Origin: Rhodoferax sp.
Lineage (GTDB): Bacteria > Pseudomonadota > Gammaproteobacteria > Burkholderiales > Burkholderiaceae_C
Direction of reading: 5' to 3'
Length of the DNA: 64,000 nucleotides
Assembly: GCF_013297935.1 (NCBI RefSeq)
Contig: NZ_JAAFIX010000010.1
Span: 1 to 64,000 of the forward strand
In this document: positions 34,825 through 43,457 of the stretch, piece by piece
How positions within the stretch are numbered: the stretch's first letter is position 1
Layout: each line of letters starts with the position of its first letter
The notes under the pieces: generated by a model
Told to the model about the DNA's origin: nothing
The model's input: only the letters and a program-made list of their open reading frames with translations
Databases searched by the model: none
Program-made: the position numbers and the translations under genes

Positions 34825-34913
34825 GGCAAAACTCCTAGTTTTTTTACGCTGGGGTACTGTGCCGCAAAAACCGGATTGCCGACCTATCGTAAGCCCTCAA
34901 AAGGTATCTGTTT

Positions 34914-35777
34914 GTGAGCAATTTGGCAGCTTTTTTGAGCGCATTGCAGCACCAGACCGCGGTGTTGGTGACTATTACTGCCGCCCGGGGCTCCGTGCCA
35001 CGGGATGCCGGTGCCTGGATGGCTGTTTTGCCGGCCGCTCTGCTGGGAACGATCGGTGGAGGGCGACTGGAGTTGGATGCAGAAGCCAGTGCACGCGAAA
35101 TGCTCGCTGCCCACGCGAGCGGACAGTTGGTGGCCCCCAGGGACTTGCGAATTGCCTTGGGCCCGAACTTGGGGCAATGCTGCGGCGGCGAGGTGATTGT
35201 GAGGTTTGAGCTCGTGCAGGCAGCCGATGCACACGAATTGCGCAGTCGGTTGGCGCCGGCCTTGTGGCCCTTGGGGCTGTTTGGTGGCGGGCACGTCGGT
35301 CAAGCGCTGGTGCAAGTCTTGGCACTGCTACCGTTTGAGGTGACCTGGGTGGACAGCCGCGACGGCGTGTTCCCCCCTGAGCTGCCGCCGCGGGTGCGGT
35401 GCGAGCACTCGGACCCCGTGCAGGCGGCGGTCGCAGATTTGCCCGCCGGTAGCCGGGTGCTGGTCATGAGCTTCAGCCATGCCGAAGACCTCGATATCGT
35501 GGCGGCCTGCCTGGCCCGCCAGCGTGTGCGGGGGGATTTGCCCTATATCGGACTCATTGGCAGCAAGACCAAATGGGCCACTTTCTCCCGCCGCCTCGCA
35601 GAGCGCGGCTTCACCCCGGAGGAGCTGGCGCATGTCACCTGCCCGATCGGGGTGCCGGTAGCCAAAGACAAACGCCCTGAAATCATTGCGGTCGCGGTAG
35701 CGGCCCAACTCTTGCAAGTGGTAGACGCCGGCACGCCCGAAGGGGCTGCGGGCGCTGCCGGAAGACCAAAAAACTGA
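34914..35777 (+). CDS. xdhC: Xanthine dehydrogenase accessory protein XdhC
   Basis: XdhC binds molybdenum cofactor, promotes its sulphuration and inserts it into xanthine dehydrogenase. The 287-residue protein has the CoxI-type N-domain (TAARGSVPRDAGAWMAV, GTIGGGRLE, LGPNLGQCCGGEV) and a Rossmann C-domain (LFGGGHVGQALV, YIGLIGSKTKW, VTCPIGVP). The start is GTG. The xdhA and xdhB enzyme genes are not in this window, so the pair it serves must lie elsewhere. It is 12 bp from puuD. Confidence 0.95.
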   Translation: MSNLAAFLSALQHQTAVLVTITAARGSVPRDAGAWMAVLPAALLGTIGGGRLELDAEASAREMLAAHASGQLVAPRDLRIALGPNLGQCCGGEVIVRFELVQAADAHELRSRLAPALWPLGLFGGGHVGQALVQVLALLPFEVTWVDSRDGVFPPELPPRVRCEHSDPVQAAVADLPAGSRVLVMSFSHAEDLDIVAACLARQRVRGDLPYIGLIGSKTKWATFSRRLAERGFTPEELAHVTCPIGVPVAKDKRPEIIAVAVAAQLLQVVDAGTPEGAAGAAGRPKN

Positions 35778-35789
35778 GGAGATCACCGG

Positions 35790-37028
35790 ATGGAAAGCTA
35801 TTTACTCGACTGGGCCAACCTGCTGTTGCGCTGGGTGCATGTCATCACCGCAATTGCCTGGATAGGCTCCTCGTTCTACTTTGTGTTTCTGGACAGCAGC
35901 CTGACCCCGCCGGAAGACGAGGGCTTGAAGAAGCAGGGCGTGAGTGGCGAGCTGTGGGCAGTGCACGGTGGCGGCTTCTACCATCCGGTCAAGTTCGCCG
36001 GCGCCCCGCCTAAGTTGCCGGGCAATTTGCATTGGTTTTATTGGGAGAGCTACAGCACCTGGCTGACCGGCTTCGCCCTCTTCACGGTCTCCTACCTGTG
36101 GAGTGCGGGAACCTACCTGATCGATAAGTCGGTCATGGCCTGGCACCCGCATGCCGCCATTGTCGTGGCGCTGTCATTCCTGGTGGTGTTCTGGCTGGCG
36201 TACGACGGCATCTGCCGGGTCTTCGGGCAGCGCAAAAACGGCGATACGGTGGTGGGCGCCTTGGTGGCCGTGCTGGTGTGTATTGCGGCCTACCTGGCGT
36301 GTCACTGGTTTGCCGGGCGCGCGGCATTTTTGCTGGTCGGCGCGATGATGGCCACCGCCATGAGCGCGAACGTGTTCTTCTGGATCATCCCTGGGCAGCG
36401 CACCATGGTGAAAGACATGGCTGCAGGCCGGCCGGTTGACCCCATTCACGGCAAGCGCGGCAAGCAGCGCAGCGTGCACAACACCTACTTCACGCTGCCG
36501 GTGTTGTTCGCGATGTTGAGCAACCACTACAGCTTTACCTACAGCCACCCGCAAAATTGGTTGGTGCTTATCGTCATGATGTTTGCGGGCGCCGCCATCC
36601 GTCAGTTTTTTGTACTGCGCCACGGCTACAAGCTGGGTCGCAACAGCCACCCTTGGCCATACGCCGCGGCGGGTGTGGTCGCCATCATCGGCATGCTGGT
36701 GTGGCTCAAGCCAGCGCCACCCGCGAACCCGCCGGTTGCTATGAATTCAGGAGCTGCTAGCGTAGATTCGGCGGGGACTGCAGCCACTATTGGCTATAAA
36801 GAGATACAGCCGGTGCTGGAGCAGCGTTGCTACATGTGCCACGGCGCTGCGGTGCAAATGAAAAACGTGCGCCTCGACTCGCCGCAGGCCCTGAGCAGCC
36901 ACGCCCAAGCGGTTTACCAGCAGGTGGTGGTGAGCAAGATCATGCCCATGAACAACTCCACCAACATCACGGACGCGGAGCGCGATACCGTGAAGCGCTG
37001 GTTTGAGGCGGGCGCGAAGGTCGAGTGA
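35790..37028 (+). CDS. puuD: Membrane urate oxidase PuuD with cytochrome c domain
   Basis: Oxidises urate to 5-hydroxyisourate in the inner membrane. The 412-residue protein has about eight helices; the start WANLLLRWVHVITAIAWIGSSFYF with its conserved His/Trp is typical, and YWESYSTWLTGFALF follows. A C-terminal cytochrome c domain has haem motif CYMCH (residues 347-351) and a Met ligand in KIMPMNN. The linker residues ~317-333 (VAMNSGAASVDSAGTAAT) come from a GCTAT repeat. GGAG seven bases upstream of the ATG sets the start. Confidence 0.94.
   Translation: MESYLLDWANLLLRWVHVITAIAWIGSSFYFVFLDSSLTPPEDEGLKKQGVSGELWAVHGGGFYHPVKFAGAPPKLPGNLHWFYWESYSTWLTGFALFTVSYLWSAGTYLIDKSVMAWHPHAAIVVALSFLVVFWLAYDGICRVFGQRKNGDTVVGALVAVLVCIAAYLACHWFAGRAAFLLVGAMMATAMSANVFFWIIPGQRTMVKDMAAGRPVDPIHGKRGKQRSVHNTYFTLPVLFAMLSNHYSFTYSHPQNWLVLIVMMFAGAAIRQFFVLRHGYKLGRNSHPWPYAAAGVVAIIGMLVWLKPAPPANPPVAMNSGAASVDSAGTAATIGYKEIQPVLEQRCYMCHGAAVQMKNVRLDSPQALSSHAQAVYQQVVVSKIMPMNNSTNITDAERDTVKRWFEAGAKVE
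36738..36786 (+). repeat. GCTAT-family repeat, copy 7 (puuD linker)
   Basis: It reads GCTATGAATTCAGGAGCTGC, then TAGCGTAGATTCGGCGGGGA and CTGCAGCC, in the same reading frame as the ureJ, urtB and garD copies, in the flexible linker before the cytochrome c domain. Confidence 0.7.
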
Positions 37029-37033
37029 GTGTT

Positions 37034-37660
37034 TCAGCGTTGTGCGGTTGCCAGCCGGAGTGCCAGACCCACAAATACCACGCTGGCGATGCGATTGAGC
37101 ACCCGCTGAGCGCGTAGTGATCGTTTGAACACTTGACCAAAACCCGCAGCAAACCACGCCACGGCGCTGAAGGTCAGCAGCGCCGCGAGCATAAAGACGG
37201 CACCCAGCAGCACGATCTGCCACGCCATGTCGCCACGGGCAGGGTCAGCAAACTGGGGGAGGAAGGCCAGAAAGAAGATCGCTACCTTGGGGTTAGTGAC
37301 ATTCATCACGACGCCCCGCAGATAGGTTTGCACAGGCGTCATGGCACCGGTGTCAGCGCTGTCCTGGATGCCGACGGGCGCATTCCAGGCACCCCAAGCC
37401 AGCCACAGCAAGTACCCGGCGCCCACTAATTTGAGTGCAGTGAAGGCGGTCGTTGATGCTGCGAACACGGCGGCCAGGCCCAAGGCCACTGCAGCGGTGT
37501 GGAACAGCAGGCCGCTGCACAAGCCCAGCACGACCAGCAGCCCAGCGCGCCGCCCGTGAACCGCGGAATGCAACAACACAAAGACATTGTCCGGGCCGGG
37601 TGACAAGGCCAGCAATACAGAGGCCGCAAAAAACGTGAGCGTGGTGTCCAGAGCTAGCAT
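37034..37660 (-). CDS. LysE/RhtB-family amino-acid exporter
   Basis: A six-helix inner-membrane exporter of 208 residues. The family signature LALSPGPDNVFVLLHSAVHG occurs near the N-terminus, and GVVMNVTNPKVAIFFLAFLPQF in the middle. The exported compound is not predictable. It is convergent with puuD, with only five bases between the stops, and separated from the orphan DctP gene by about 65 bp. Confidence 0.9.
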   Translation of the reverse strand: MLALDTTLTFFAASVLLALSPGPDNVFVLLHSAVHGRRAGLLVVLGLCSGLLFHTAAVALGLAAVFAASTTAFTALKLVGAGYLLWLAWGAWNAPVGIQDSADTGAMTPVQTYLRGVVMNVTNPKVAIFFLAFLPQFADPARGDMAWQIVLLGAVFMLAALLTFSAVAWFAAGFGQVFKRSLRAQRVLNRIASVVFVGLALRLATAQR

Positions 37661-37724
37661 GGCAGAGTGCCGCAGGCGCGGCCAAGGAGGGCAGGGGCTG
37701 CCATCCTAACGCCTGACGCTGAGC

Positions 37725-38699
37725 TCAATTGCCGATGATGGAGAGCAACTCTTCGCGAGTGTTGGGATCCGCCATGTACTTGCCGTATAGCGGGGCCATG
37801 CGGCGCACCATGGGTGCCACGTCTTTCACGCGCACAAATTGCACGCCTTGTTTGCTGGCAGTCTCTACCGCCGAGGCCACGCGTTTGTTCCACAGCTCGC
37901 GCATCACCAAGGCGGACTCGCTGCCTGCCTTTTGAAAGGCCGTCTTATCGGCTGCGTTCAGACTGGCCCAGAGTTTGGTGGAGACCACCAGAGCTTCGGG
38001 TGAAATCACGTGCTGGGTCATATAGACCGACTTGGCCACCTTGTAGTGGCCGGTGGATTCGAAGGACGGCATATTGTTCTCAGCACAATCCACCTCGCCT
38101 TTTTCAAGTGCGGCCATCACATCTTTGAAGGGAAGGTCTACGGGAGTTGCACCCAAGAGCTTCACCATTTCCGAGAAAACCTCAGTGCGCACCCGTATGC
38201 GGGTGCCAGCTAGGTCTTTGAAGCTGTTGATAGGGCGGTTCACACAATAGAACGAGCGTGCTCCTCCGTCGTACCAGCCCAGCACCACAAAGCCGGCTGC
38301 CTGAAGCTTGGCGGCAAAGCGTTCGCCGAGTTTGCCGTCCAGGTGCTTGAACATGTGGGCTGAATCGGTGAACAAGAAGGGTAAATTCAAAGCTCTGATG
38401 CCAGGGGCGGCATCAGACAGAGGGCCTACGCTAAATTCCGCCAGATCGATCTCGCCGGACTTGAGCATCTGCACGGCCTTGGGCTGGTCACCCAAGGTAG
38501 CGTTAGAAAAGATCTCTACCTGGTAGCGACCTTGGGTACCTTGGGCTACCAGGCTGGCAAAGCGTTTCAGCGCTTCGGTCACCGGGTAGCCGTCAGGGTG
38601 GATGTTCCACGCACGCAATTTGGTTTGCGCTTGGCCGGTGGTGCCCACCAGCAGCAGGCAGGCGAGGACCAGGTATCGCCATGGTGTGCGCGGAATCAT
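37725..38699 (-). CDS. TRAP-type solute-binding protein DctP (no cognate QM pair adjacent)
   Basis: A 324-residue periplasmic DctP-type binding protein. Signal segment WRYLVLACLLLVGTTGQAQT, then the DctP fold: TEALKRFASLVAQGTQGRYQ, VEIFSNATLGDQPKAVQMLK, the RIRVRTEVFSEM ligand arginine block and GEVDCAENNMPSF. The ATG at MIPRTPW lies 4 bp after the garR stop, so it belongs to the uronate operon, whose only DctQM pair is 6 kb upstream beside another DctP. It could widen substrate range. Confidence 0.88.
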   Translation of the reverse strand: MIPRTPWRYLVLACLLLVGTTGQAQTKLRAWNIHPDGYPVTEALKRFASLVAQGTQGRYQVEIFSNATLGDQPKAVQMLKSGEIDLAEFSVGPLSDAAPGIRALNLPFLFTDSAHMFKHLDGKLGERFAAKLQAAGFVVLGWYDGGARSFYCVNRPINSFKDLAGTRIRVRTEVFSEMVKLLGATPVDLPFKDVMAALEKGEVDCAENNMPSFESTGHYKVAKSVYMTQHVISPEALVVSTKLWASLNAADKTAFQKAGSESALVMRELWNKRVASAVETASKQGVQFVRVKDVAPMVRRMAPLYGKYMADPNTREELLSIIGN

Positions 38700-38703
38700 C
38701 GCA

Positions 38704-39591
38704 TCAGCCCTTGGCGACTTCGTGGGCACCCATGATTTCGAGTGCGCGCACCAGCGCTGAATGGTCCAGGCCGGCCATGTCGTTGGCGGCACACACTTGC
38801 ATCAGCTGCGCAGCACCAGCGGTCTGGGGCAATGCCAGGCCCATGGCTTTGGCGCCACTCAAGGCCAGGTTCAAGTCTTTCTGGTGCAGGCTGATGCGGA
38901 AACCGGGGTTGAAGGTGCGCTTGACCATGCGCTCGCCGTGCACTTCCAGAATGCGCGAAGCAGCAAAACCACCCATCAGCGCCTGGCGCACTTTGGCAGG
39001 GTCGGCACCGGCTTTGCTGGCAAACAGCAGGGCCTCGCCCACGGCGGCAATGTTGAGCGCCACGATGATCTGGTTGGCCACCTTGGTGGTCTGGCCGTCG
39101 CCATTGCCGCCCACCAGGGTGATGTTTTTGCCCATGAGTTGCAGCAGGGGCAGCACCGTGTTGAAGGTGGCTTCTTCAGCGCCCACCATGATGGTCAGGC
39201 TGGCCGCCTTGGCGCCGACTTCACCGCCGGAGACGGGCGCGTCCATGTACTGGCAGCCCAGCGCGTTGATCTTTTGGGCAAACACCTTAGTGTCAATAGG
39301 CGAGATGGAGCTCATGTCGACCACCGTCTTGCCAGCGCTCAAGCCCTCCGCTACACCGTCAGCACCGAACAGCACAAGTTCCACGTCGGGCGTGTCGGGC
39401 AGCATCAGAAAGATGATGTCGGCCTTTTGCGAGACCTCTTTGGCGCTGGAGCAGGGCTTGCCGCCGGCTTGCACCAGAGCCTCGGGCACGTCGCCCTTGG
39501 TGTTCAGGTAAACGGTGTGGCCGGCAGCCAGCAGGTGCGCCGCCATAGGGTTGCCCATGATGCCGAGGCCGATAAATCCGAGAGTAGTCAT
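38704..39591 (-). CDS. garR: 2-hydroxy-3-oxopropionate (tartronate semialdehyde) reductase
   Basis: NAD(P)H-dependent reduction of tartronate semialdehyde to D-glycerate. A beta-hydroxyacid dehydrogenase of 295 residues with the Rossmann start FIGLGIMGNPMAAHLL, substrate block DAPVSGGEVGAK and catalytic Lys in GGNGDGQTTKVANQI. It follows garL in the aldarate pathway; the 147-bp gap to garL holds a palindromic repeat. Confidence 0.93.
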   Translation of the reverse strand: MTTLGFIGLGIMGNPMAAHLLAAGHTVYLNTKGDVPEALVQAGGKPCSSAKEVSQKADIIFLMLPDTPDVELVLFGADGVAEGLSAGKTVVDMSSISPIDTKVFAQKINALGCQYMDAPVSGGEVGAKAASLTIMVGAEEATFNTVLPLLQLMGKNITLVGGNGDGQTTKVANQIIVALNIAAVGEALLFASKAGADPAKVRQALMGGFAASRILEVHGERMVKRTFNPGFRISLHQKDLNLALSGAKAMGLALPQTAGAAQLMQVCAANDMAGLDHSALVRALEIMGAHEVAKG

Positions 39592-39632
39592 AGTGTTGAA
39601 GTGATGGAGTGAAAAAGAAGTGGTGGAGCCAA

Positions 39633-39722
39633 GGAGGCTGGATCGGAGCGCGTGCTGCGCAGGTCAAGGAGGAGCCCGAAGGGCGGGGGACACGGAGCAG
39701 AACGCGCTCCGACCCAGCCTCC
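39633..39722 (+). repeat. Arm-variable palindromic repeat, family B copy 2
   Basis: A 21-bp stem with one mismatch (GGAGGCTGGATCGGAGCGCGT with ACGCGCTCCGACCCAGCCTCC read as arms) encloses the core TGCGCAGGTCAAGGAGGAGC and GGCGGGGGACACGGAGCA. The core equals the copy in the kinase gene; the arms do not. It lies between garL and garR inside the operon. Confidence 0.85.
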
Positions 39723-39738
39723 GTCCCCGCGAAGAGAA

Positions 39739-40521
39739 TCAGCCGAGGTATTTGTCCCGCAAAGCCTGTGTAGCGTTGCGGAACAGCCCGAGGTCGCTAC
39801 CCACGGCCACAAAGGTTGCGCCCATCTCCATATAGCGGCGCGCATCAGCCTCCACGGGCGCGAGAATGCCCGTGGGCTTGCCGGCGGCCTTGGCCTGGGC
39901 AAACACACTGGCAATCGCCTCCTGCACCTCGGGGTGGTTGGCGTTACCCAAGTGGCCGTAGCCTGCTGCTAGGTCAGACGGGCCGACAAACACACAGTCC
40001 ACCCCCGGCACTGCGGCAATGGCGGCCGTGTTGGCCACCGCCTGGCGGCTTTCAATTTGAACCGCCACGCACATGTGCTGGTTGGCTTCTTGAAAGTAGT
40101 TGGCAATCGAGTTGTAGCGGTTGCTGCGTTGGGCCACGGACACACCCCGCATGCCCTCTGGGGGATAGCGGGTGGCGGACACGGCCAAGGTGGCTTCGTC
40201 TGCGGTTTCTACAAAAGGCACCAGGAAGTTGTAAAAGCCCGCATCCAGCAAACGCTTTATTTCGATGGGGTTGTTGCAGCTGGGGCGCACAAACGGGGCG
40301 CTGGGGCTGTCCTTGAGCGCCATGAGTTGGGGCACGAAGGTGATGACATCGTTGGGCGAATGCTCACCGTCCAACAAAATCCAGTCGAAGCCGGCCACGC
40401 CCAGCACTTCGGTGGTGATGGGGCTGGCCAGCGATGCCCAGCAACCGATCAGGCGCTTGCCTGCGAGCAAGTCTTGCTTGAACTGGTTGGGGAAGGGGCG
40501 GTAAGGGGTGGGGTAGGACAT
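39739..40521 (-). CDS. garL: 2-dehydro-3-deoxyglucarate aldolase
   Basis: Cleaves 5-keto-4-deoxy-glucarate (and the 2-keto-3-deoxy isomer) into pyruvate and tartronate semialdehyde. The 260-residue class II HpcH/HpaI aldolase shows [33 protein letters not shown] with catalytic His and the metal-site [11 protein letters not shown] and [13 protein letters not shown] blocks. It sits between garD and garR, matching the order of the pathway. Confidence 0.95.
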   Translation of the reverse strand: MSYPTPYRPFPNQFKQDLLAGKRLIGCWASLASPITTEVLGVAGFDWILLDGEHSPNDVITFVPQLMALKDSPSAPFVRPSCNNPIEIKRLLDAGFYNFLVPFVETADEATLAVSATRYPPEGMRGVSVAQRSNRYNSIANYFQEANQHMCVAVQIESRQAVANTAAIAAVPGVDCVFVGPSDLAAGYGHLGNANHPEVQEAIASVFAQAKAAGKPTGILAPVEADARRYMEMGATFVAVGSDLGLFRNATQALRDKYLG

Positions 40522-40569
40522 GGTGGGGCCTTGTGGTGTCGGGGTGTGGGGTCGCTCAGTAGATGCGGC

Positions 40570-42180
40570 TCAGGTGATCGGTGCCGGGTTGAACAGCACC
40601 AGGGAGTTGTGCAATTTCCAGTGTTCAGCCCAGGTCTTTTTGCGGCCGCTGGCCACTTCCAGCATGAGGTGGAAGAGTTCCCAGCCGGTGTCTTCGATGG
40701 TGGCGTCGCCGTCGGCAATGCGGCCGGCGTTCACGTCCATCAGGTCGTGCCAGCGGCGGGCCAGGTCGGTGCGGGTGGCCACCTTGATGACCGGGCATTC
40801 GGCCAGGCCATAGGGGGTGCCGCGCCCGGTGGTGAACACATGCAGGTTCATGCCCGCAGCCAACTGCAGCGTGCCGCAGATGAAGTCGCTGGCGGGGGTG
40901 GCCGCATAGTGCAGTCCTTTGTGCTCCAGCTTCTCGCCCGGCGACAGCACACCGCTGATGGGCGCGGTGCCGGACTTGATGATGGAGCCCATGGCTTTTT
41001 CGACAATGTTGGACAAGCCACCGGCCTTGTTGCCCGGTGTGGTGTTGGCACTGCGGTCCGCCTGGCCGCGGCCCAGATAGGCGTCGTACCAGGCCATCTC
41101 GCGGGCCATGGCATCGGCAATCTCGGGACTGGTAGCGCGGGCGGTCATTTGTTCGATGGCGTCGCGCACCTCGGTGGTTTCCGAGAACATGACGGTGGCA
41201 CCGGCCCGCACCAGCAGGTCGGTGCAATAGCCGACTGCGGGGTTGGCGGTCACGCCCGAAAACGCATCACTGCCGCCACACTGCACACCCACCACCAGCT
41301 CGCTGGCGGGAATGGTTTCGCGGCGGCGGGCGTTGAGGCGCTCCAGATGCGGCACGGCACTGGCCAGCACCGAGTCGATCATGCTCATGAAGCCCACATG
41401 CTGCTCGGCCTGCAGGCACACCACATCGAGTGCGGGGATGGTTTGACTGTAAAATTGACCTGTAGCCCCCGTATTGTCTGCATGGGTAGCTACTATTTCG
41501 ATAGCGCGTTGCTCCGGTGGAAACAGCCTTTCGGGTTGCAGCTTTTCACAGCCGAGGCTCACCACCATCACCTCGCCGCCGAAGTTGGGATTTTTGGAGA
41601 TGTTGCGCAGCGTGCGAATGGGGATGATGGCGTCGGGCGCGTCGATCGCCACACCGCAGCCATAAGCGTGCTCCAGCCCAATCACGTCGTCCACATGCGG
41701 GTAGCGTGGCAGCAGCTCGGCCTTGATGCGCTGCACCGCAAAGTCGACCACACCGGCCACGCACTGCACAGTGGTGGTAATAGCCAATATATTGCGCGTG
41801 CCCACTGAGCCGTCAGCGTTGCGGTAGCCCTCGAAGGTGTAGCCCTCCAGCGGCTCGGCCTTCCAGGCTTGCGCGGTGGCTTTGGGCAGGTCGGTCAGCG
41901 CGCGGGCCTCGGGCATGTGCAGCAGGCGCTCGTGCACCCAGGCGCCGGCGGCAATGTCCTTCAGGGCATAGCCGATCGGCACGTTGTAGCGCAGCACTGC
42001 AGCGTCTTTGGCAATGGCGCTCAGAGCGACCTTATGCCCTTGGGGCACGCGGTCTACCAGCGTCAGGCCATCGGACAAGACGGTACCCGCAGGCAGGCCA
42101 CCATCGTTGGCCACAATGGCCACGTTGTCGGCCGCATGCATGCGGATGGTGAGCGGTGGGCGTGGGTTGGGTGCAGACAT
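40570..42180 (-). CDS. garD: Galactarate dehydratase
   Basis: Dehydrates meso-galactarate to 5-keto-4-deoxy-glucarate. The 536-residue UxaA-family enzyme has an N-terminal SAF domain ([21 protein letters not shown]), the [15 protein letters not shown] and [11 protein letters not shown] blocks, [18 protein letters not shown] and [18 protein letters not shown]. The ATG giving MSAPNPR is 5 bp after the upstream stop; an earlier ATG overlaps that gene. Residues ~226-245 ([17 protein letters not shown]) come from a GCTAT repeat and appear as an insertion of about 17 residues after CEKLQPERL relative to the E. coli enzyme as I remember it. Confidence 0.94.
   Translation of the reverse strand: MSAPNPRPPLTIRMHAADNVAIVANDGGLPAGTVLSDGLTLVDRVPQGHKVALSAIAKDAAVLRYNVPIGYALKDIAAGAWVHERLLHMPEARALTDLPKATAQAWKAEPLEGYTFEGYRNADGSVGTRNILAITTTVQCVAGVVDFAVQRIKAELLPRYPHVDDVIGLEHAYGCGVAIDAPDAIIPIRTLRNISKNPNFGGEVMVVSLGCEKLQPERLFPPEQRAIEIVATHADNTGATGQFYSQTIPALDVVCLQAEQHVGFMSMIDSVLASAVPHLERLNARRRETIPASELVVGVQCGGSDAFSGVTANPAVGYCTDLLVRAGATVMFSETTEVRDAIEQMTARATSPEIADAMAREMAWYDAYLGRGQADRSANTTPGNKAGGLSNIVEKAMGSIIKSGTAPISGVLSPGEKLEHKGLHYAATPASDFICGTLQLAAGMNLHVFTTGRGTPYGLAECPVIKVATRTDLARRWHDLMDVNAGRIADGDATIEDTGWELFHLMLEVASGRKKTWAEHWKLHNSLVLFNPAPIT
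41446..41505 (-). repeat. GCTAT-family repeat, copy 8 (inside garD)
   Basis: The minus strand reads GCTATCGAAATAGTAGCTAC, then CCATGCAGACAATACGGGGG and CTACAGG. It is in frame with garD and in the same frame as the ureJ, urtB and puuD copies. Confidence 0.8.
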
Positions 42181-42185
42181 GGCGT

Positions 42186-43451
42186 TCAGAAACGGGGTTT
42201 GATTTGCGTCCACTCCGGGCGGTAGCGCTGCATCTGGGCCACATCGTTGCGGGTGCGAATGCGGCAGTTCTTGAAGGCCTCATGCAACTCGGCCAGCTTG
42301 TGCTGGTCCAGCTCCACACCCAAGCCTGGCTTGTCGGTGAGGTGGACGCAGCCGCCCACAATCGGCACCTTGCCGCCCACCAAGACCTCGTCGCTTTGCC
42401 ACGGGTAATGGGTGTCGCAGGCGTAGCTCAGGTGCCCCACGGAGGCGGCCAGATGCGTCATAGCCATGAGGCTGATGCCCAGGTGCGAGTTGGAGTGCAT
42501 GGACAGACCCAGCCCGAAGGTCTGGCAGGTTTGGGCTAGCTCCTGGGTGGCACGCAGGCCGCCCCAGAAGTGGTGGTCGCTGAGCAAAATCTGCACGGAG
42601 TTGAGCTCGATGCTGCGCTTGAGCTCCGCCCAATTGGTGATGACCATGTTGCTGGCTAAAGGCATGCCGGTGGCTTGGTGCAGTTCGGCCATGCCTTCCA
42701 GCGTGGGCGTGGGGTCTTCGTAATACTCCAGCGCGCCGCGCAGCTTATTGGCCACTTTCAGGCTGGTCGCCATGCTCCAGTTGCTGTTGGGGTCGATGCG
42801 CAGGGGCTGGTTGGGGAAGGCGGCCTTGAGCGCCAAAATGGCGTCGGCTTCCTCCATGGGGTCGAACACACCGGCCTTGAGCTTGATGCTCTCGAACCCG
42901 TACTGCCCAATCATCTGGCGTGCCTGCTGAACAATTTGTTCGGCATTCACCGCTTCGCCATAGGGGTCGGGTGCGTACTCGGGGTCCACCGCGGCATTCC
43001 ACTTGTAAAACAAATAGGCCGAGTAGGGCACTTTGTCGCGCACGGCACCGCCCAAGAGTTCCACCAGAGGGATACCCAAGGTGCGCGCCTGCAGGTCCAT
43101 AAAGGCGACCTCAAACGCCGAGAACGCGCTGGTCACCAGGTTGCTGGCGAGCGAGCCGGGTGCCAGCTCCATCTCGATGTGGCCGGTGTTGACTTTGGGC
43201 GCCAGCGCCTTGAGCCGGGCCAGCATGCCGTTGACATCAAACGCCGACAAGCCCACCAAGCTGGGTGCTGCACGGGTCAGCAGGCCCAGCACCGGTGCGT
43301 CGCCATAGGTTTCGCCTAGGCCCACTAGGCCGTTGGCCCCCACCACCTCAATGATGGAGCGCAAGCCAAAGGGCTCGTGCACCCCCGCCGCATTGAGCAA
43401 GGCGGGGTCTTTGATGGCGATCGGGGTGACCCGGACTGCAGCGATCTTCAT
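42186..43451 (-). CDS. Enolase-superfamily glucarate dehydratase-like protein
   Basis: A 421-residue enolase-superfamily enzyme of the glucarate dehydratase group. The catalytic Lys motif is [12 protein letters not shown], metal ligands lie in [10 protein letters not shown] and [10 protein letters not shown], and the general base region is [20 protein letters not shown]. The substrate could be glucarate or another aldarate. A second, longer homologue lies at 49.1 kb, and the two are only distantly similar. It starts 6 bp after dctM and ends just before garD. Confidence 0.9.
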   Translation of the reverse strand: MKIAAVRVTPIAIKDPALLNAAGVHEPFGLRSIIEVVGANGLVGLGETYGDAPVLGLLTRAAPSLVGLSAFDVNGMLARLKALAPKVNTGHIEMELAPGSLASNLVTSAFSAFEVAFMDLQARTLGIPLVELLGGAVRDKVPYSAYLFYKWNAAVDPEYAPDPYGEAVNAEQIVQQARQMIGQYGFESIKLKAGVFDPMEEADAILALKAAFPNQPLRIDPNSNWSMATSLKVANKLRGALEYYEDPTPTLEGMAELHQATGMPLASNMVITNWAELKRSIELNSVQILLSDHHFWGGLRATQELAQTCQTFGLGLSMHSNSHLGISLMAMTHLAASVGHLSYACDTHYPWQSDEVLVGGKVPIVGGCVHLTDKPGLGVELDQHKLAELHEAFKNCRIRTRNDVAQMQRYRPEWTQIKPRF

Positions 43452-43457
43452 GGTGGC

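Noticed and set aside
40057..41808. A 583-codon open frame antisense to garL and garD
   Set aside because: Both minus-strand genes have unmistakable family motifs; the plus-strand product is Gly/His/Val-rich shadow sequence.
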